Source: Acetobacter sacchari
GTDB lineage: Bacteria; Pseudomonadota; Alphaproteobacteria; Acetobacterales; Acetobacteraceae
Assembly: GCF_017377715.1 (NCBI RefSeq)
Contig: NZ_JAFVMF010000003.1
Span: 214,729-278,728, forward strand
Direction: 5' to 3'
DNA: 64,000 nucleotides
Shown here: positions 1 to 8,325 of the stretch, in pieces
How positions within the stretch are numbered: position 1 is the first letter of the stretch
Layout of the letters: each line of letters opens with the position of its first letter
Translations under genes and position numbers: made by a program
Notes under the pieces: model-generated
What the model was told of the DNA's origin: nothing
Databases searched by the model: none
What the model saw: only the letters and a program-made list of their open reading frames with translations

Positions 1-314
1 CGCTGGACGTTGAAGGCGATGTTTTGCGCTTGACCGAGCAGCGACTGGGTCTGTGCGATCGACGACTGAAGCTGGGTCAGCGTCGACATCGGCAGGTTGG
101 CGAGATTGCGCGCCTGGTTGACCAGGCTCGTCGCCTGATTGGTCAACATCTGAATCTGGTTGTTGATCTGCTGCAGCTCACGCGCCGCCGTCAGCACGTT
201 CTGGCTGAAGTTGGTCGGATCGTAGACGATCCATTGCGCCGAGGCCGGCGGCACGGCGACGGCCAGGGACAGGACGACGGCGCTTGCCGCCGCCAGATGG
301 CGCAGCTTGATCAT
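1..314 (-). CDS. trbJ: P-type conjugal transfer protein TrbJ (partial, N-terminal part)
   Basis: This gene runs off the left edge, so only about the first 104 residues are seen. The product starts with a signal peptide of about 26 residues (basic start, Ala/Val-rich core, PPASA before the likely cleavage site). A long helical region rich in Gln, Asn and Leu follows, as expected for TrbJ, a VirB5-like periplasmic subunit of the mating-pair apparatus. The ATG overlaps the trbE stop in an ATGA arrangement, which implies translational coupling. Position directly after trbE matches the trbB-C-D-E-J order of IncP-like and Tn4371-like elements. The remaining genes (trbL, F, G, I) would be expected to the left. 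Confidence 0.85.
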   Translation of the reverse strand, partial: MIKLRHLAAASAVVLSLAVAVPPASAQWIVYDPTNFSQNVLTAARELQQINNQIQMLTNQATSLVNQARNLANLPMSTLTQLQSSIAQTQSLLGQAQNIAFNVQ

Positions 315-2749
315 GATGACGTCTCCAGGTTGGTCAGCTTGGGGATGAGATCGGCGGCCCACAGAAGCTCGCGACCGGCGAGCCAAGTGGGCGTGAAGGT
401 GTCGCGGCCGGCCTCGGCGATGACGCGCTCGATCGCGGCGTGGTCCTGCTTGGAGGATGCGGCGCAGAAGGCGAGCGCGACGGGTCCAAGCCCGAGTTCG
501 AACAGGCGATTGCCGCGGCGGGATTGGCAGTAGTAGTCGCGCTTCGGCGTCGCCCGCGCGAGGATCTCGATCTGGCGGTCGTTGAGACCGAAGCGCCGAT
601 AGATCGCCGTGATCTGCGGCTCGATCGCGCGCTCGTTCGGCAGGAAGATGCGCGTCGGGCAGCTCTCGACGATGGCGGGCGCGATGTTGCTGCCGTCGAT
701 GTCGGAGAGCGACTGGGTGGCGAAGACGACGGAGGCGTTCTTCTTGCGCAGCGTCTTCAGCCATTCCCGAAGCTGCTGCGCGAAGGCCGGATCGTCGAGG
801 ACCAGCCAGCCCTCATCGATGATCAGAAGCGTCGGCCGGCCGTCTAGGCGGCCCTCGATGCGGTGGAACAGATAGGTGAGCACGGCGGGCGCCGCGCCGG
901 CGCCGATCAGCCCCTCGGTCTCGAACGCCTGAACTGACGCCGAGCCAAGCTGCTCGCTCTCGGCGTCGAGCAACCGGCCGAAGGGACCTCCAACGCAATA
1001 GGGCTGGAGCGCCTGCTTCAACGCCGTCGATTGCAGCAGCACCGCGAGGCCTGTGATCGTGCGCTCGCCCACCGGCGAGGACGCGAGCGACGTCAGCGCC
1101 GACCAGACATGCTCCTTGGCGGTCGGGTCGATCGTGACGCCTTCCTTGGCGAGGATCGCCGTCACCCATTCCGCCGCCCAGGCGCGCTCGGCCTGGTCGT
1201 CGATCCGCGCCAGCGGCTGGAGCGACACGGAATGCTCCGACCCGGCCGACAGGCTGCCGCCGAGGTCGTGCCAATCGCCGCCCATGGCGAGCGCGGCGGT
1301 GCGGATCGAGCCCCCGAAGTCGAAGGCGAAGATCTGATTGTTGCGATAGCGGCGAAACTGCATCGCCATCAGCGCCAGCAGCACCGACTTGCCGGCGCCG
1401 GTCGGCCCGACGATCAGCGTGTGGCCGACGTCGCCAACATGGAGGCTCAGCCGGAACGGCGTAGACCCCTCAGTCTTGCCGAACAGCAGCGGAGGTGCCT
1501 GGAAATGCTCATCGCGGGCCGGGCCGGGCCACACCGCCGACAGCGGGATCATGTGCGCCAAATTCAGCGTCGAGACCGGCGGCTGGCGGACGTTCGCATA
1601 GGCATGGCCCGGGATGGACCCAAGCCAGGCCTCCAGCGCATTCACCCCTTCCGGCATGCAGGTGAAGTCGCGGCCCTGGATCACCTTCTCGATCAGGCGA
1701 AGCTTCTCGGCCGCGAGACCGGGGTCCTCGTCCCAGACGGTGACGGTCGCGGTGACATAGGCCTGGCCGACATCGTCGGAGCCCAGCTCCTGCAGGGCCA
1801 GGTCTGCATCGGCCGCCTTGTTGGCGGCGTCGCTATCGACCAGCGTCGAGGCCTCGTTGGTCATCACCTCCTTGACGATGGCGGCGATGGACTTGCGCTT
1901 GGCGAACCACTGCCTGCGGATCTTGGTCAGCAGCTTCACCGCCTCGGTCTTGTCGAGGAGGATCGCGCGAGTGGACCAGCGGTACGGGAAGGCGAGCCGG
2001 TTCAGCTCGTCCAGGATGCCGGGGTGGGTTGCGGTCGGGAATCCGACCACGGTGAGCGTCCGCAGATGATGCGAGCCGAGCCGCGGCTCGAGGCCGCCGG
2101 CGAGTGGCTCGTCGGCCAGAAGCGAATCCAGGTGCATCGGCGTCTCGGGGACGCGGACGCGCTGCTGGCGGGTCGAGATGGTCGAGTGCAGATAGGTGAG
2201 TGTGTCGCCGTCATCGAGCCAAGCGACCTCGGGCATGAAGCCCTCGACCAATTGCAGGACGCGATTAGTCCGATCGACGAAGCCGCGTAGCAACTCCCAG
2301 GGATCGACGCCGCTCTGCGAACGGCCCTCGTAAAGAAAACCCTCAATCCGGGACGCGTCCTCGGCGGGGGGCAGCCAGACGAAGGTCAGGTAGTAGCGGC
2401 TCTCGAAATGAGCTCCGGCTTCCTCGAAAGCGTCCTGGCGTTCGAGATCGACTAAGGCCGAGGCCGGATCGGGAAAGGTCGAGTGCGGGTAGGTCTGAGC
2501 GGCGATCCGCTGCGCCTCGACAAAGATCGCCCAGCCCGAGCCGAGCCGGCGCAGCGCGTTGTTCAACCGCGCCGTGACGCCGACAAGTTCGGCCGGGGTC
2601 GCACTGTCCAGGTCCGGCCCACGGAAACGGGCCGTGCGCTGAAACGACCCGTCCTTGTTGAGAACGACGCCCTCTTTGACGAGCGCGGCCCAGGGTAGGA
2701 AGTCGGCGAGGCCGGCAGGGCGATCGCGGTATTCGGCAAGGTTCAGCAT
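311..2749 (-). CDS. trbE: Conjugal transfer ATPase TrbE (VirB4 family)
   Basis: An 812-residue cytoplasmic ATPase that energises assembly of the type IV secretion channel. The Walker A motif GPTGAGKS lies near residues 445-453 and a Walker B-like LLIIDEGW near residue 640. The N-terminal region (LAEYRDRPAGLADFLPW) is typical of TrbE. A longer open frame extends upstream, but the start at 2749 was chosen because the protein family begins there and the upstream part is low-complexity Arg/Ser translation over trbD. Seven bases separate it from trbD and the stop overlaps trbJ, so it belongs to the trb operon. Length matches the family and no damage is seen. Confidence 0.95.
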   Translation of the reverse strand: MLNLAEYRDRPAGLADFLPWAALVKEGVVLNKDGSFQRTARFRGPDLDSATPAELVGVTARLNNALRRLGSGWAIFVEAQRIAAQTYPHSTFPDPASALVDLERQDAFEEAGAHFESRYYLTFVWLPPAEDASRIEGFLYEGRSQSGVDPWELLRGFVDRTNRVLQLVEGFMPEVAWLDDGDTLTYLHSTISTRQQRVRVPETPMHLDSLLADEPLAGGLEPRLGSHHLRTLTVVGFPTATHPGILDELNRLAFPYRWSTRAILLDKTEAVKLLTKIRRQWFAKRKSIAAIVKEVMTNEASTLVDSDAANKAADADLALQELGSDDVGQAYVTATVTVWDEDPGLAAEKLRLIEKVIQGRDFTCMPEGVNALEAWLGSIPGHAYANVRQPPVSTLNLAHMIPLSAVWPGPARDEHFQAPPLLFGKTEGSTPFRLSLHVGDVGHTLIVGPTGAGKSVLLALMAMQFRRYRNNQIFAFDFGGSIRTAALAMGGDWHDLGGSLSAGSEHSVSLQPLARIDDQAERAWAAEWVTAILAKEGVTIDPTAKEHVWSALTSLASSPVGERTITGLAVLLQSTALKQALQPYCVGGPFGRLLDAESEQLGSASVQAFETEGLIGAGAAPAVLTYLFHRIEGRLDGRPTLLIIDEGWLVLDDPAFAQQLREWLKTLRKKNASVVFATQSLSDIDGSNIAPAIVESCPTRIFLPNERAIEPQITAIYRRFGLNDRQIEILARATPKRDYYCQSRRGNRLFELGLGPVALAFCAASSKQDHAAIERVIAEAGRDTFTPTWLAGRELLWAADLIPKLTNLETSS

Positions 2750-2756
2750 AGCAGCC

Positions 2757-3032
2757 TCAGACGCCGAGATGAGCCGGGTAACGAAGGTGGCGGCGCACCA
2801 CGTCGACGAACTGCGGATCGCGTTTCGCCGCCCAGACGGCGGCGGCGTGCCCGACGGCCCAGAGGAGCGCGCCGGGTATCCAGAGCCGGAGGCCGAGCGC
2901 GATCGCCGCCGCCAAGGTGCCGTTGGCGATCGCGACGGTCCGTTGCGCACCGCCCATCAGGATCGGGTCGGTGAGCGCGCGATGGACCGGCGCGAAGAAG
3001 CCGGGCACGTCCGGGTCGACGATCGCGGCCAT
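2757..3032 (-). CDS. trbD: Conjugal transfer protein TrbD (VirB3-like)
   Basis: A 91-residue small inner-membrane protein, the VirB3 counterpart in the mating-pair formation complex. The N-terminal segment (DVPGFFAPVHRALTDPILMG) is the typical TrbD start, followed by two closely spaced hydrophobic segments at about residues 35-70. The ATG at 3032 shares its base with the trbC stop region, so trbC and trbD are translationally coupled. The length is normal for the family. Confidence 0.93.
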   Translation of the reverse strand: MAAIVDPDVPGFFAPVHRALTDPILMGGAQRTVAIANGTLAAAIALGLRLWIPGALLWAVGHAAAVWAAKRDPQFVDVVRRHLRYPAHLGV

Positions 3033-3373
3033 CAGACCAGCGCCCCACCGCTGAAGGAGAAGAACGAGAGGAAGAAGCTCGACGCTGCGAAGGCGATCGA
3101 GAGACCGAAGACGATCTGGATCAGCCGGCGGAAGCCGCCAGAGGTGTCGCCGAAGGCGAGGGTCAGGCCGGTCACCGTGATGATGATCACCGAGATGATC
3201 TTCGCGACCGGGCCTTGCACGGACTCCAGGATGGAGTTGAGCGGCGTCTCCCAAGGCATGGAGGAGCCGGAGGCATAGGCCGCCGGTGCGAATGCCAGCG
3301 AGAGCGCCGCGAAGGTGATCACGTCGAGGGCGCGCCGGTGCAACCGGCGGGTAGTGGCGAGAACGCGGATCAT
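3032..3373 (-). CDS. trbC: Conjugal transfer pilin TrbC (VirB2-like)
   Basis: A 113-residue pilin precursor. It begins with a long basic signal sequence (residues 1-36, ending near AYASG) and has two hydrophobic segments at about residues 55-75 and 85-110, the layout of TrbC/VirB2 pilins. The mature pilin would be cleaved by the TraF peptidase encoded at about 20 kb. The ATG at 3373 overlaps the trbB stop by 4 bases. The longer open frame upstream overlaps trbB and is not the gene. Confidence 0.93.
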   Translation of the reverse strand: MIRVLATTRRLHRRALDVITFAALSLAFAPAAYASGSSMPWETPLNSILESVQGPVAKIISVIIITVTGLTLAFGDTSGGFRRLIQIVFGLSIAFAASSFFLSFFSFSGGALV

Positions 3374-4374
3374 GATTGGTCTCCGAGATCGCCGCCCGCC
3401 TCGGCGGGTTGGACGCGGTAATCGCCGGTAGCGGGATCGAGACCGGCGATGAGGGCGAGTTCGGAGAGGCGGCGTTCGCCGCCGCGGCCGCGCAGCACCG
3501 CGATGAGATCGATGGTCTCGGCGATGAGCGCAGTGGGGACGGTGACGACGGCTTCCTGGATAAGCTGTTCCAGACGCCGGATCGCGCCGAGCGCAGTGCC
3601 GGCGTGGATCGTCCCGATCCCGCCCGGATGGCCCGTGCCCCACGCCTTCAGGAGGTCGAGCGCTTCAGCGCCACGGACTTCGCCGATCGGGATGCGATCG
3701 GGCCGAAGGCGCAGCGACGACCTGACGAGGTCGGACAGCGAGGCGACGCCATCCTTGGTTCGCATCGCGACCAAGTTGGGCGCCCGGCATTGCAGCTCGC
3801 GCGTGTCCTCGATCAGCACCACGCGGTCGCTCGTGCCGGCGATCTCGGCCAGCAGCGCGTTGGTGAGCGTCGTCTTGCCGGTGCCGGTGCCGCCGGCGAC
3901 GAGGATGTTCTTGCGCGTCGCGACGGCGGCCCGCAGGGCGGCCGCCTGGCCAGCGGTCGTAGTGCCGGCGGCGACGTAATCGTCGAGGGTGAAAACTGCG
4001 ACGGCGGGCTTGCGGATCGCGAAGGCCGGCGCTGTGACGACGGGCGGCAACAGCCCCTCGAACCGCTCTCCCGTCTCGGGCAGCTCGGCCGAGACGCGCG
4101 GCCTGTCCGCGTGGACCTCGGCGCCGACATGGTGCGCGACCAGGCGCACGATCCGCTCGCCATCGGCGGGCGACAGCGTGCGACCGCTATCTTCGAGGCC
4201 ACCCGACAGCCGGTCGATCCAGAGCCGGCCGTCGGGATTGAGCATCACCTCGACGATCGACGGGTCTTCGAGGAAGGCGGCGATCGCCGGGCCGAGCGCG
4301 GTGCGCAGCATGCGCGCGCCGCGTGAGAAGGCCTCGGAATGGAGCGGAGCTGCCGCCACGATCGTCCCCGTCAT
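3370..4374 (-). CDS. trbB: P-type conjugative transfer ATPase TrbB (VirB11 family)
   Basis: A 334-residue hexameric secretion ATPase of the VirB11/PilT class acting at the inner membrane base of the conjugation channel. Visible motifs are Walker [10 protein letters not shown] near residue 160, an Asp box ([10 protein letters not shown]) near 190, and [14 protein letters not shown] near 250 with the His box. It is the first gene of the trb operon here. In comparable elements it directly follows the CopG-like gene, but a TrlF gene now separates the two. No clear ribosome-binding site is seen; the bases upstream of the ATG form a perfect inverted repeat. Confidence 0.95.
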   Translation of the reverse strand: MTGTIVAAAPLHSEAFSRGARMLRTALGPAIAAFLEDPSIVEVMLNPDGRLWIDRLSGGLEDSGRTLSPADGERIVRLVAHHVGAEVHADRPRVSAELPETGERFEGLLPPVVTAPAFAIRKPAVAVFTLDDYVAAGTTTAGQAAALRAAVATRKNILVAGGTGTGKTTLTNALLAEIAGTSDRVVLIEDTRELQCRAPNLVAMRTKDGVASLSDLVRSSLRLRPDRIPIGEVRGAEALDLLKAWGTGHPGGIGTIHAGTALGAIRRLEQLIQEAVVTVPTALIAETIDLIAVLRGRGGERRLSELALIAGLDPATGDYRVQPAEAGGDLGDQS

Positions 4375-4376
4375 TG

Positions 4377-4399
4377 GCCAATCGCGACGCGCGATTGGC
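4377..4399. repeat. Perfect 10-bp inverted repeat just upstream of trbB
   Basis: The arms gccaatcgcg (4377-4386) and cgcgattggc (4390-4399) are perfect, with 3 bases between them. They start 2 bases before the trbB ATG. Outer bases ccccgtc (about 4365-4371) and gacgggg (4400-4406) could extend the pairing across a small bulge. It occupies the place of the trbB ribosome-binding site, so it may be an operator or a translational hairpin. No function is established. The rest of 4400-4736 up to the TrlF ribosome-binding site shows no convincing gene. Confidence 0.5.
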
Positions 4400-4754
4400 G
4401 ACGGGGATGATTAGAAAAGGCAGGAAATAGGGCAGTTCAACAAGTATTCAGGCGGCGTAGGAGGCCAGCGTAGCGCAGGGAAAAAAGACTTGCTGGGTGC
4501 GAAGTGATTCTCCATCGATGCCGGCATTGGTTCTAAGTTGCTCAAGCCGTCAGCTTTCAATGTATCAGTGCCCCTGGGAGGGTCCGGTTGTTGGAGCCGG
4601 TCCGACCTTCGCCGCGGCTCGGTTTCCACAATCCGTAGCCAGAGATCGACTGCTAGGATTGCTGCATGCAGGGGCGCTGCGACCGATCGCGGGATTGAGG
4701 CTCCCGCCGGATGTCAACCTGTGCTATTCGACGTGCGGGAGGTGTCCAGAATAA

Positions 4755-7700
4755 ATGAAAGAATACAAGGACGTTGGGCCGCGCGGTTCCGAGTGGCGCA
4801 AATGGGATCTTCAGGTCCACACCCCCGCGTCGCACCTCAACAACCAGTTCGGCAGCGACTGGGACGTCTACGTCCAGAACCTTTTCCGGATGGCGCTCAC
4901 TAAGGGCATCGCCGTCATTGGCCTCACCGACTATTTCACCATAGACGGTTACAAGAAGGTCAAGGAGGACTACCTCGCCAACCCTGCCAAGCTGAAGGCA
5001 CTGTTCAGCGCGGAGGAGATCGAACAGATCGCGGGGATGCGCGTCCTCCCCAATATCGAGTTCCGCCTGAGAACGCTCGTCGGGCCGAATCGCATCAATT
5101 GCCACGTCATCCTGTCGGACGAGGTGGCGATCCGCGACATCGAGGAGAATTTCCTACACGACCTGACCTTCACCAATCAGGCCAAGCCGCAGGCGACCGC
5201 CGAGACGCACAAGCTGAAGGTCGAAAATCTGCGGCAGTTCGGCGAGCGGCTCATCAAGGAGCATCCACCGTTTGGTGAACAGGGGGACGCGCTGTTCGTC
5301 GGCATGACCAACGCCGTGGTGGACGACAACCATATCCTTCAGGCGCTTCAGGACAGCAGGTTCAAGGATAAATTCCTGTTTTGCGTCGTGGCGGACGAAG
5401 ATCTACCCAAGCTCAAGTGGGACTCACAGGACCATCATACTCGCAAGCTGCTGATCCAGCGTTCCGATGCGCTGTTCGCGGGCAACCCCGCCACGCGCAA
5501 CTGGGCGCTGGCCCGCGAGCCGCAATACACCGACGGCGAAGAGCATTTCCTCAGGGAGTTCAAGACGCTCAAGCCCTGCGTCCACGGCTCTGATTGCCAC
5601 GGCTATCCCGAAATCGGGCACCCCTGCGCGAAGAGGGGCAAAAAGGGCCACGATTGCGCAGCGGTGCCGGCGGAGTGCGAGCTTCGCTATTGCTGGATCA
5701 AGGCCGACACCACGTTCGAAGGCTTGCGCCAGATCCTCCACGAGCCCGCGGACCGCGTCTACATCGGTGCCTCGCCGCCGGTGTACTATGACGAGGCGCG
5801 CGTCATCTCCCGCGTTACTTTGAGCGACGGCAAGGGATGGTTCTCCGACGTGTCCATTCCACTCAATGCGGGGATGGTTTCGATCATCGGCCAGAAGGGA
5901 TCGGGGAAATCGGCGCTTGCCGACTTGATCGCGTTCGCTGCTGGAAGCTGGGATCCTGCCGAAAAGGACTGCTTCCTCAAACGTTCCAGCGGCCACCTCG
6001 ACGGCATGAAAGTCACTCTTCATTGGGCTGACGGTCATACATCGGAAGGCATAGTCGGTCGGGATCGCCGTCCCACGAATGAGGTCCACTACCTCTCACA
6101 GAACTATGTCGAGCGCATCTGCGCTAAGGACGGCATCACCAAGGAGCTGGTCCGCGAAATCGAGAAGGTCGTCTTCCACTACCTCGACCCGACCGACACG
6201 CTGAACGCGTCCGACTTCGAGGAACTGCGGCTCATCAAGACCGAGGGTGTCCGCGAAGAGGGCAACCGTCTGCGGGACGAGATGTATGCGGTCATTCGCG
6301 ACGAATGCGCGTTGCGGGACCTGATTGCCAAGACCCCAGAGAAGCAGGCACGCGTCAAAACCTTAACCGAGGAGCGGGAGGGTCTACTGAAGCAATTGCC
6401 CGCGCCTGCCTCGGAGGCCGAAGCCAAGGTTCAGGAGGAATTGCAGCAGAAGCGGCAGGAGCTGACTAAGGCCCAGCAAGGCGTAGCTGCGCACAAGCAG
6501 AACCTTCAGCGTATCGCAGACATCCGGACCCGCACCGGCGCGTTCGGAGTGCAGATGGAGCGGTTCTTCGAACAGTTACAGCCGACGCTCCGTGAGGTCG
6601 GTGTGCCCGAAGGCGAATGGAAGAAGTTCCGGCCAGATTTCCCCGCCGAGATCGAGCCGCCGCTAGCCGCGCGAGAGAAGGCCGTCAACGAAGCCATCGC
6701 TGTGGTCGAGGGCGGCGAACCTCCAGCTGCTGGCACGATCCGCAAGCTTCTGGCAGAGATAGACGAGCTGATGAAACGGGAGACCGCGGACAAGGCGCGC
6801 CAGGAGCGAACGAAGCAGATTCAGAACCGCGTCGCCGTTATCAACACCGAGGTCGAACGGCTCAATGCCGAGATCAAGAACGTCGAAGAAAACGGCTCGG
6901 CTCAGATCGCGACTTTCGGGACCAAGCGTCTCGACGCCTATGTGGCGTACTTCGCAAACCTTAAGCTGGAACAGCAAGCGCTTCAGGGGCTTTACGATCC
7001 GATCAGGGAGCGTCTGACCAAACAGGCCCTTCTAAAGGGCAGGGAACTTGAGTTCGCCATCCGCTGGGCGGCTGACGTTTCCACATGGATCGAGCGCGGC
7101 GCGGCTCTGTTCGACCAACGGCGCGCCGTGCCTTACGGCAGCGTCGAGCAATTAGGCAAGGCGGCGAACCGCATCCTTCTCCCGGCATGGGCGAGCGGCG
7201 ATCCGGAGCGGATCCGGACTGCCTTTGAAATCTTCATGGGTGAATTCAGGAAGAAGGAGCTGCCGTGGAAGAGCTACGTCCGGAACGGCGTCACGCTTCA
7301 GGATGTGCTGAACTGGCTTTATGAGGTCAGCCATATTCGCCTCGAATACGGCCTCAAGTTTAACGGCGCCGAACTAGAAAGCCTGTCCCCCGGCACCAAG
7401 GGCATCGTGCTCCTGATCCTCTATCTCGGCATGGATATCGAGGACAGCAGGCCGCTGGTTGTCGACCAGCCCGACGAGAACCTCGACAACGAGTCAATCT
7501 ATAACCTTCTGACTCCATACTTTCGGCTGGCAAAGGTGAGGCGACAGATCATCGTCATCACACACAACCCGAATCTCGTCGTGAACTCTGATTCTGAGCA
7601 GGTGATCGTCGCCACCGGCGAGAAGCAGGAGAACGGCCTTCCCATCATCAGCTACAATTCCGGTTCTCTTGAAGAGAACCACCCCCCCGAGACCGGCATG

Positions 7701-7784
7701 CGTCAACAGGTCTGCAATATACTGGAAGGCGGCGACGTCGCCTTCCTCAAGCGCGAAAGGCGTTACGCGATCAGAGAGAAGTAG
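4755..7784 (+). CDS. TrlF family PHP-domain / SMC-like ATPase (putative defence protein)
   Basis: A 1009-residue protein combining an N-terminal PHP-type metallo-phosphoesterase-like domain (DLQVHTPAS at residues 18-26; GSDCHGYPE near 277) with an SMC/ABC-like ATPase. Walker A GQKGSGKS lies near residue 380, a coiled-coil region at about 490-760, the signature LSPGTKG near 877, and Walker B LVVDQPDENLDN near 900, followed by an ITHNPN His switch. This is the TrlF family layout. Such proteins are found in mobile elements and defence islands; an antiphage role is inferred. The start is supported by a gggaggtg ribosome-binding site about 10 bases upstream. It is on the opposite strand to the transfer genes on both sides and uses fewer GC-rich codons, so it was probably inserted. 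Confidence 0.85.
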   Translation: MKEYKDVGPRGSEWRKWDLQVHTPASHLNNQFGSDWDVYVQNLFRMALTKGIAVIGLTDYFTIDGYKKVKEDYLANPAKLKALFSAEEIEQIAGMRVLPNIEFRLRTLVGPNRINCHVILSDEVAIRDIEENFLHDLTFTNQAKPQATAETHKLKVENLRQFGERLIKEHPPFGEQGDALFVGMTNAVVDDNHILQALQDSRFKDKFLFCVVADEDLPKLKWDSQDHHTRKLLIQRSDALFAGNPATRNWALAREPQYTDGEEHFLREFKTLKPCVHGSDCHGYPEIGHPCAKRGKKGHDCAAVPAECELRYCWIKADTTFEGLRQILHEPADRVYIGASPPVYYDEARVISRVTLSDGKGWFSDVSIPLNAGMVSIIGQKGSGKSALADLIAFAAGSWDPAEKDCFLKRSSGHLDGMKVTLHWADGHTSEGIVGRDRRPTNEVHYLSQNYVERICAKDGITKELVREIEKVVFHYLDPTDTLNASDFEELRLIKTEGVREEGNRLRDEMYAVIRDECALRDLIAKTPEKQARVKTLTEEREGLLKQLPAPASEAEAKVQEELQQKRQELTKAQQGVAAHKQNLQRIADIRTRTGAFGVQMERFFEQLQPTLREVGVPEGEWKKFRPDFPAEIEPPLAAREKAVNEAIAVVEGGEPPAAGTIRKLLAEIDELMKRETADKARQERTKQIQNRVAVINTEVERLNAEIKNVEENGSAQIATFGTKRLDAYVAYFANLKLEQQALQGLYDPIRERLTKQALLKGRELEFAIRWAADVSTWIERGAALFDQRRAVPYGSVEQLGKAANRILLPAWASGDPERIRTAFEIFMGEFRKKELPWKSYVRNGVTLQDVLNWLYEVSHIRLEYGLKFNGAELESLSPGTKGIVLLILYLGMDIEDSRPLVVDQPDENLDNESIYNLLTPYFRLAKVRRQIIVITHNPNLVVNSDSEQVIVATGEKQENGLPIISYNSGSLEENHPPETGMRQQVCNILEGGDVAFLKRERRYAIREK

Positions 7785-7883
7785 CGCTATGCGGTCGCGC
7801 GCAGCACCTCTATGGCCCACACGGCATCGCATGATCTCGGTGGCGTCCGCAACGAATCTATCGTCCGACCCTGATCGCCGATC

Positions 7884-8318
7884 TTAGTCGCACACAGTCC
7901 GCTCGACCGTGTCTTCTGCGATCTCCTGCCTTAGCTTCGGACCTTCGTTCAGACGCCGGCCAAGCGTGGCGACAAAATTGTCATAGCGCGCCCCGGCCTG
8001 CGCACGAGCGGCCTTGGCCGCCGGCTCCGGCAGCGGCGGCGTCGTGTTGAGCCAGAAGCGGATGAACAGCGCCAGCGTCTCGACACCGATACCGACATCG
8101 CGTTCAAGCCGCGCCAGGCGCCGATCCTGCTGGTCGAGCCGCTTCGCGATAGCGGCCTCCCTCCGCTCGTCCGCATCCGGCGACAGGAATGACGCGATCG
8201 CGGCTTCGGCGATCAGCGACATCGAATGGTCCCGGCGCGCGGCATAGGCCGACAAGGCCTGCATGACATCCGGGTCGAGGTAGACGGAAAGCTGGGCCTT
8301 CTTCTTTGCCGTGACCAT
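7884..8318 (-). CDS. CopG-like ribbon-helix-helix protein of the traG-trb region
   Basis: A 144-residue protein with an N-terminal ribbon-helix-helix segment (QLSVYLDPDVMQALSAYAAR, about residues 9-28) and a helical Arg-rich C-terminal half. A CopG-like gene between traG and trbB is a regular member of alphaproteobacterial trb-type ICEs, where it probably acts as a DNA-binding regulator or accessory transfer protein. It lies 7 bases after traG, so the two are co-transcribed. The C-terminal half (from about residue 60) matches no domain I can name. Confidence 0.8.
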   Translation of the reverse strand: MVTAKKKAQLSVYLDPDVMQALSAYAARRDHSMSLIAEAAIASFLSPDADERREAAIAKRLDQQDRRLARLERDVGIGVETLALFIRFWLNTTPPLPEPAAKAARAQAGARYDNFVATLGRRLNEGPKLRQEIAEDTVERTVCD

Positions 8319-8325
8319 CAGCGCC

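Noticed and set aside
1031..2290. Long open frames antisense to trbE, the relaxase (16497-18029) and ParB (30195-32144)
   Set aside because: Arg-, Gly- and Ala-rich translations with no domains; they mirror the real gene on the other strand in GC-rich DNA.
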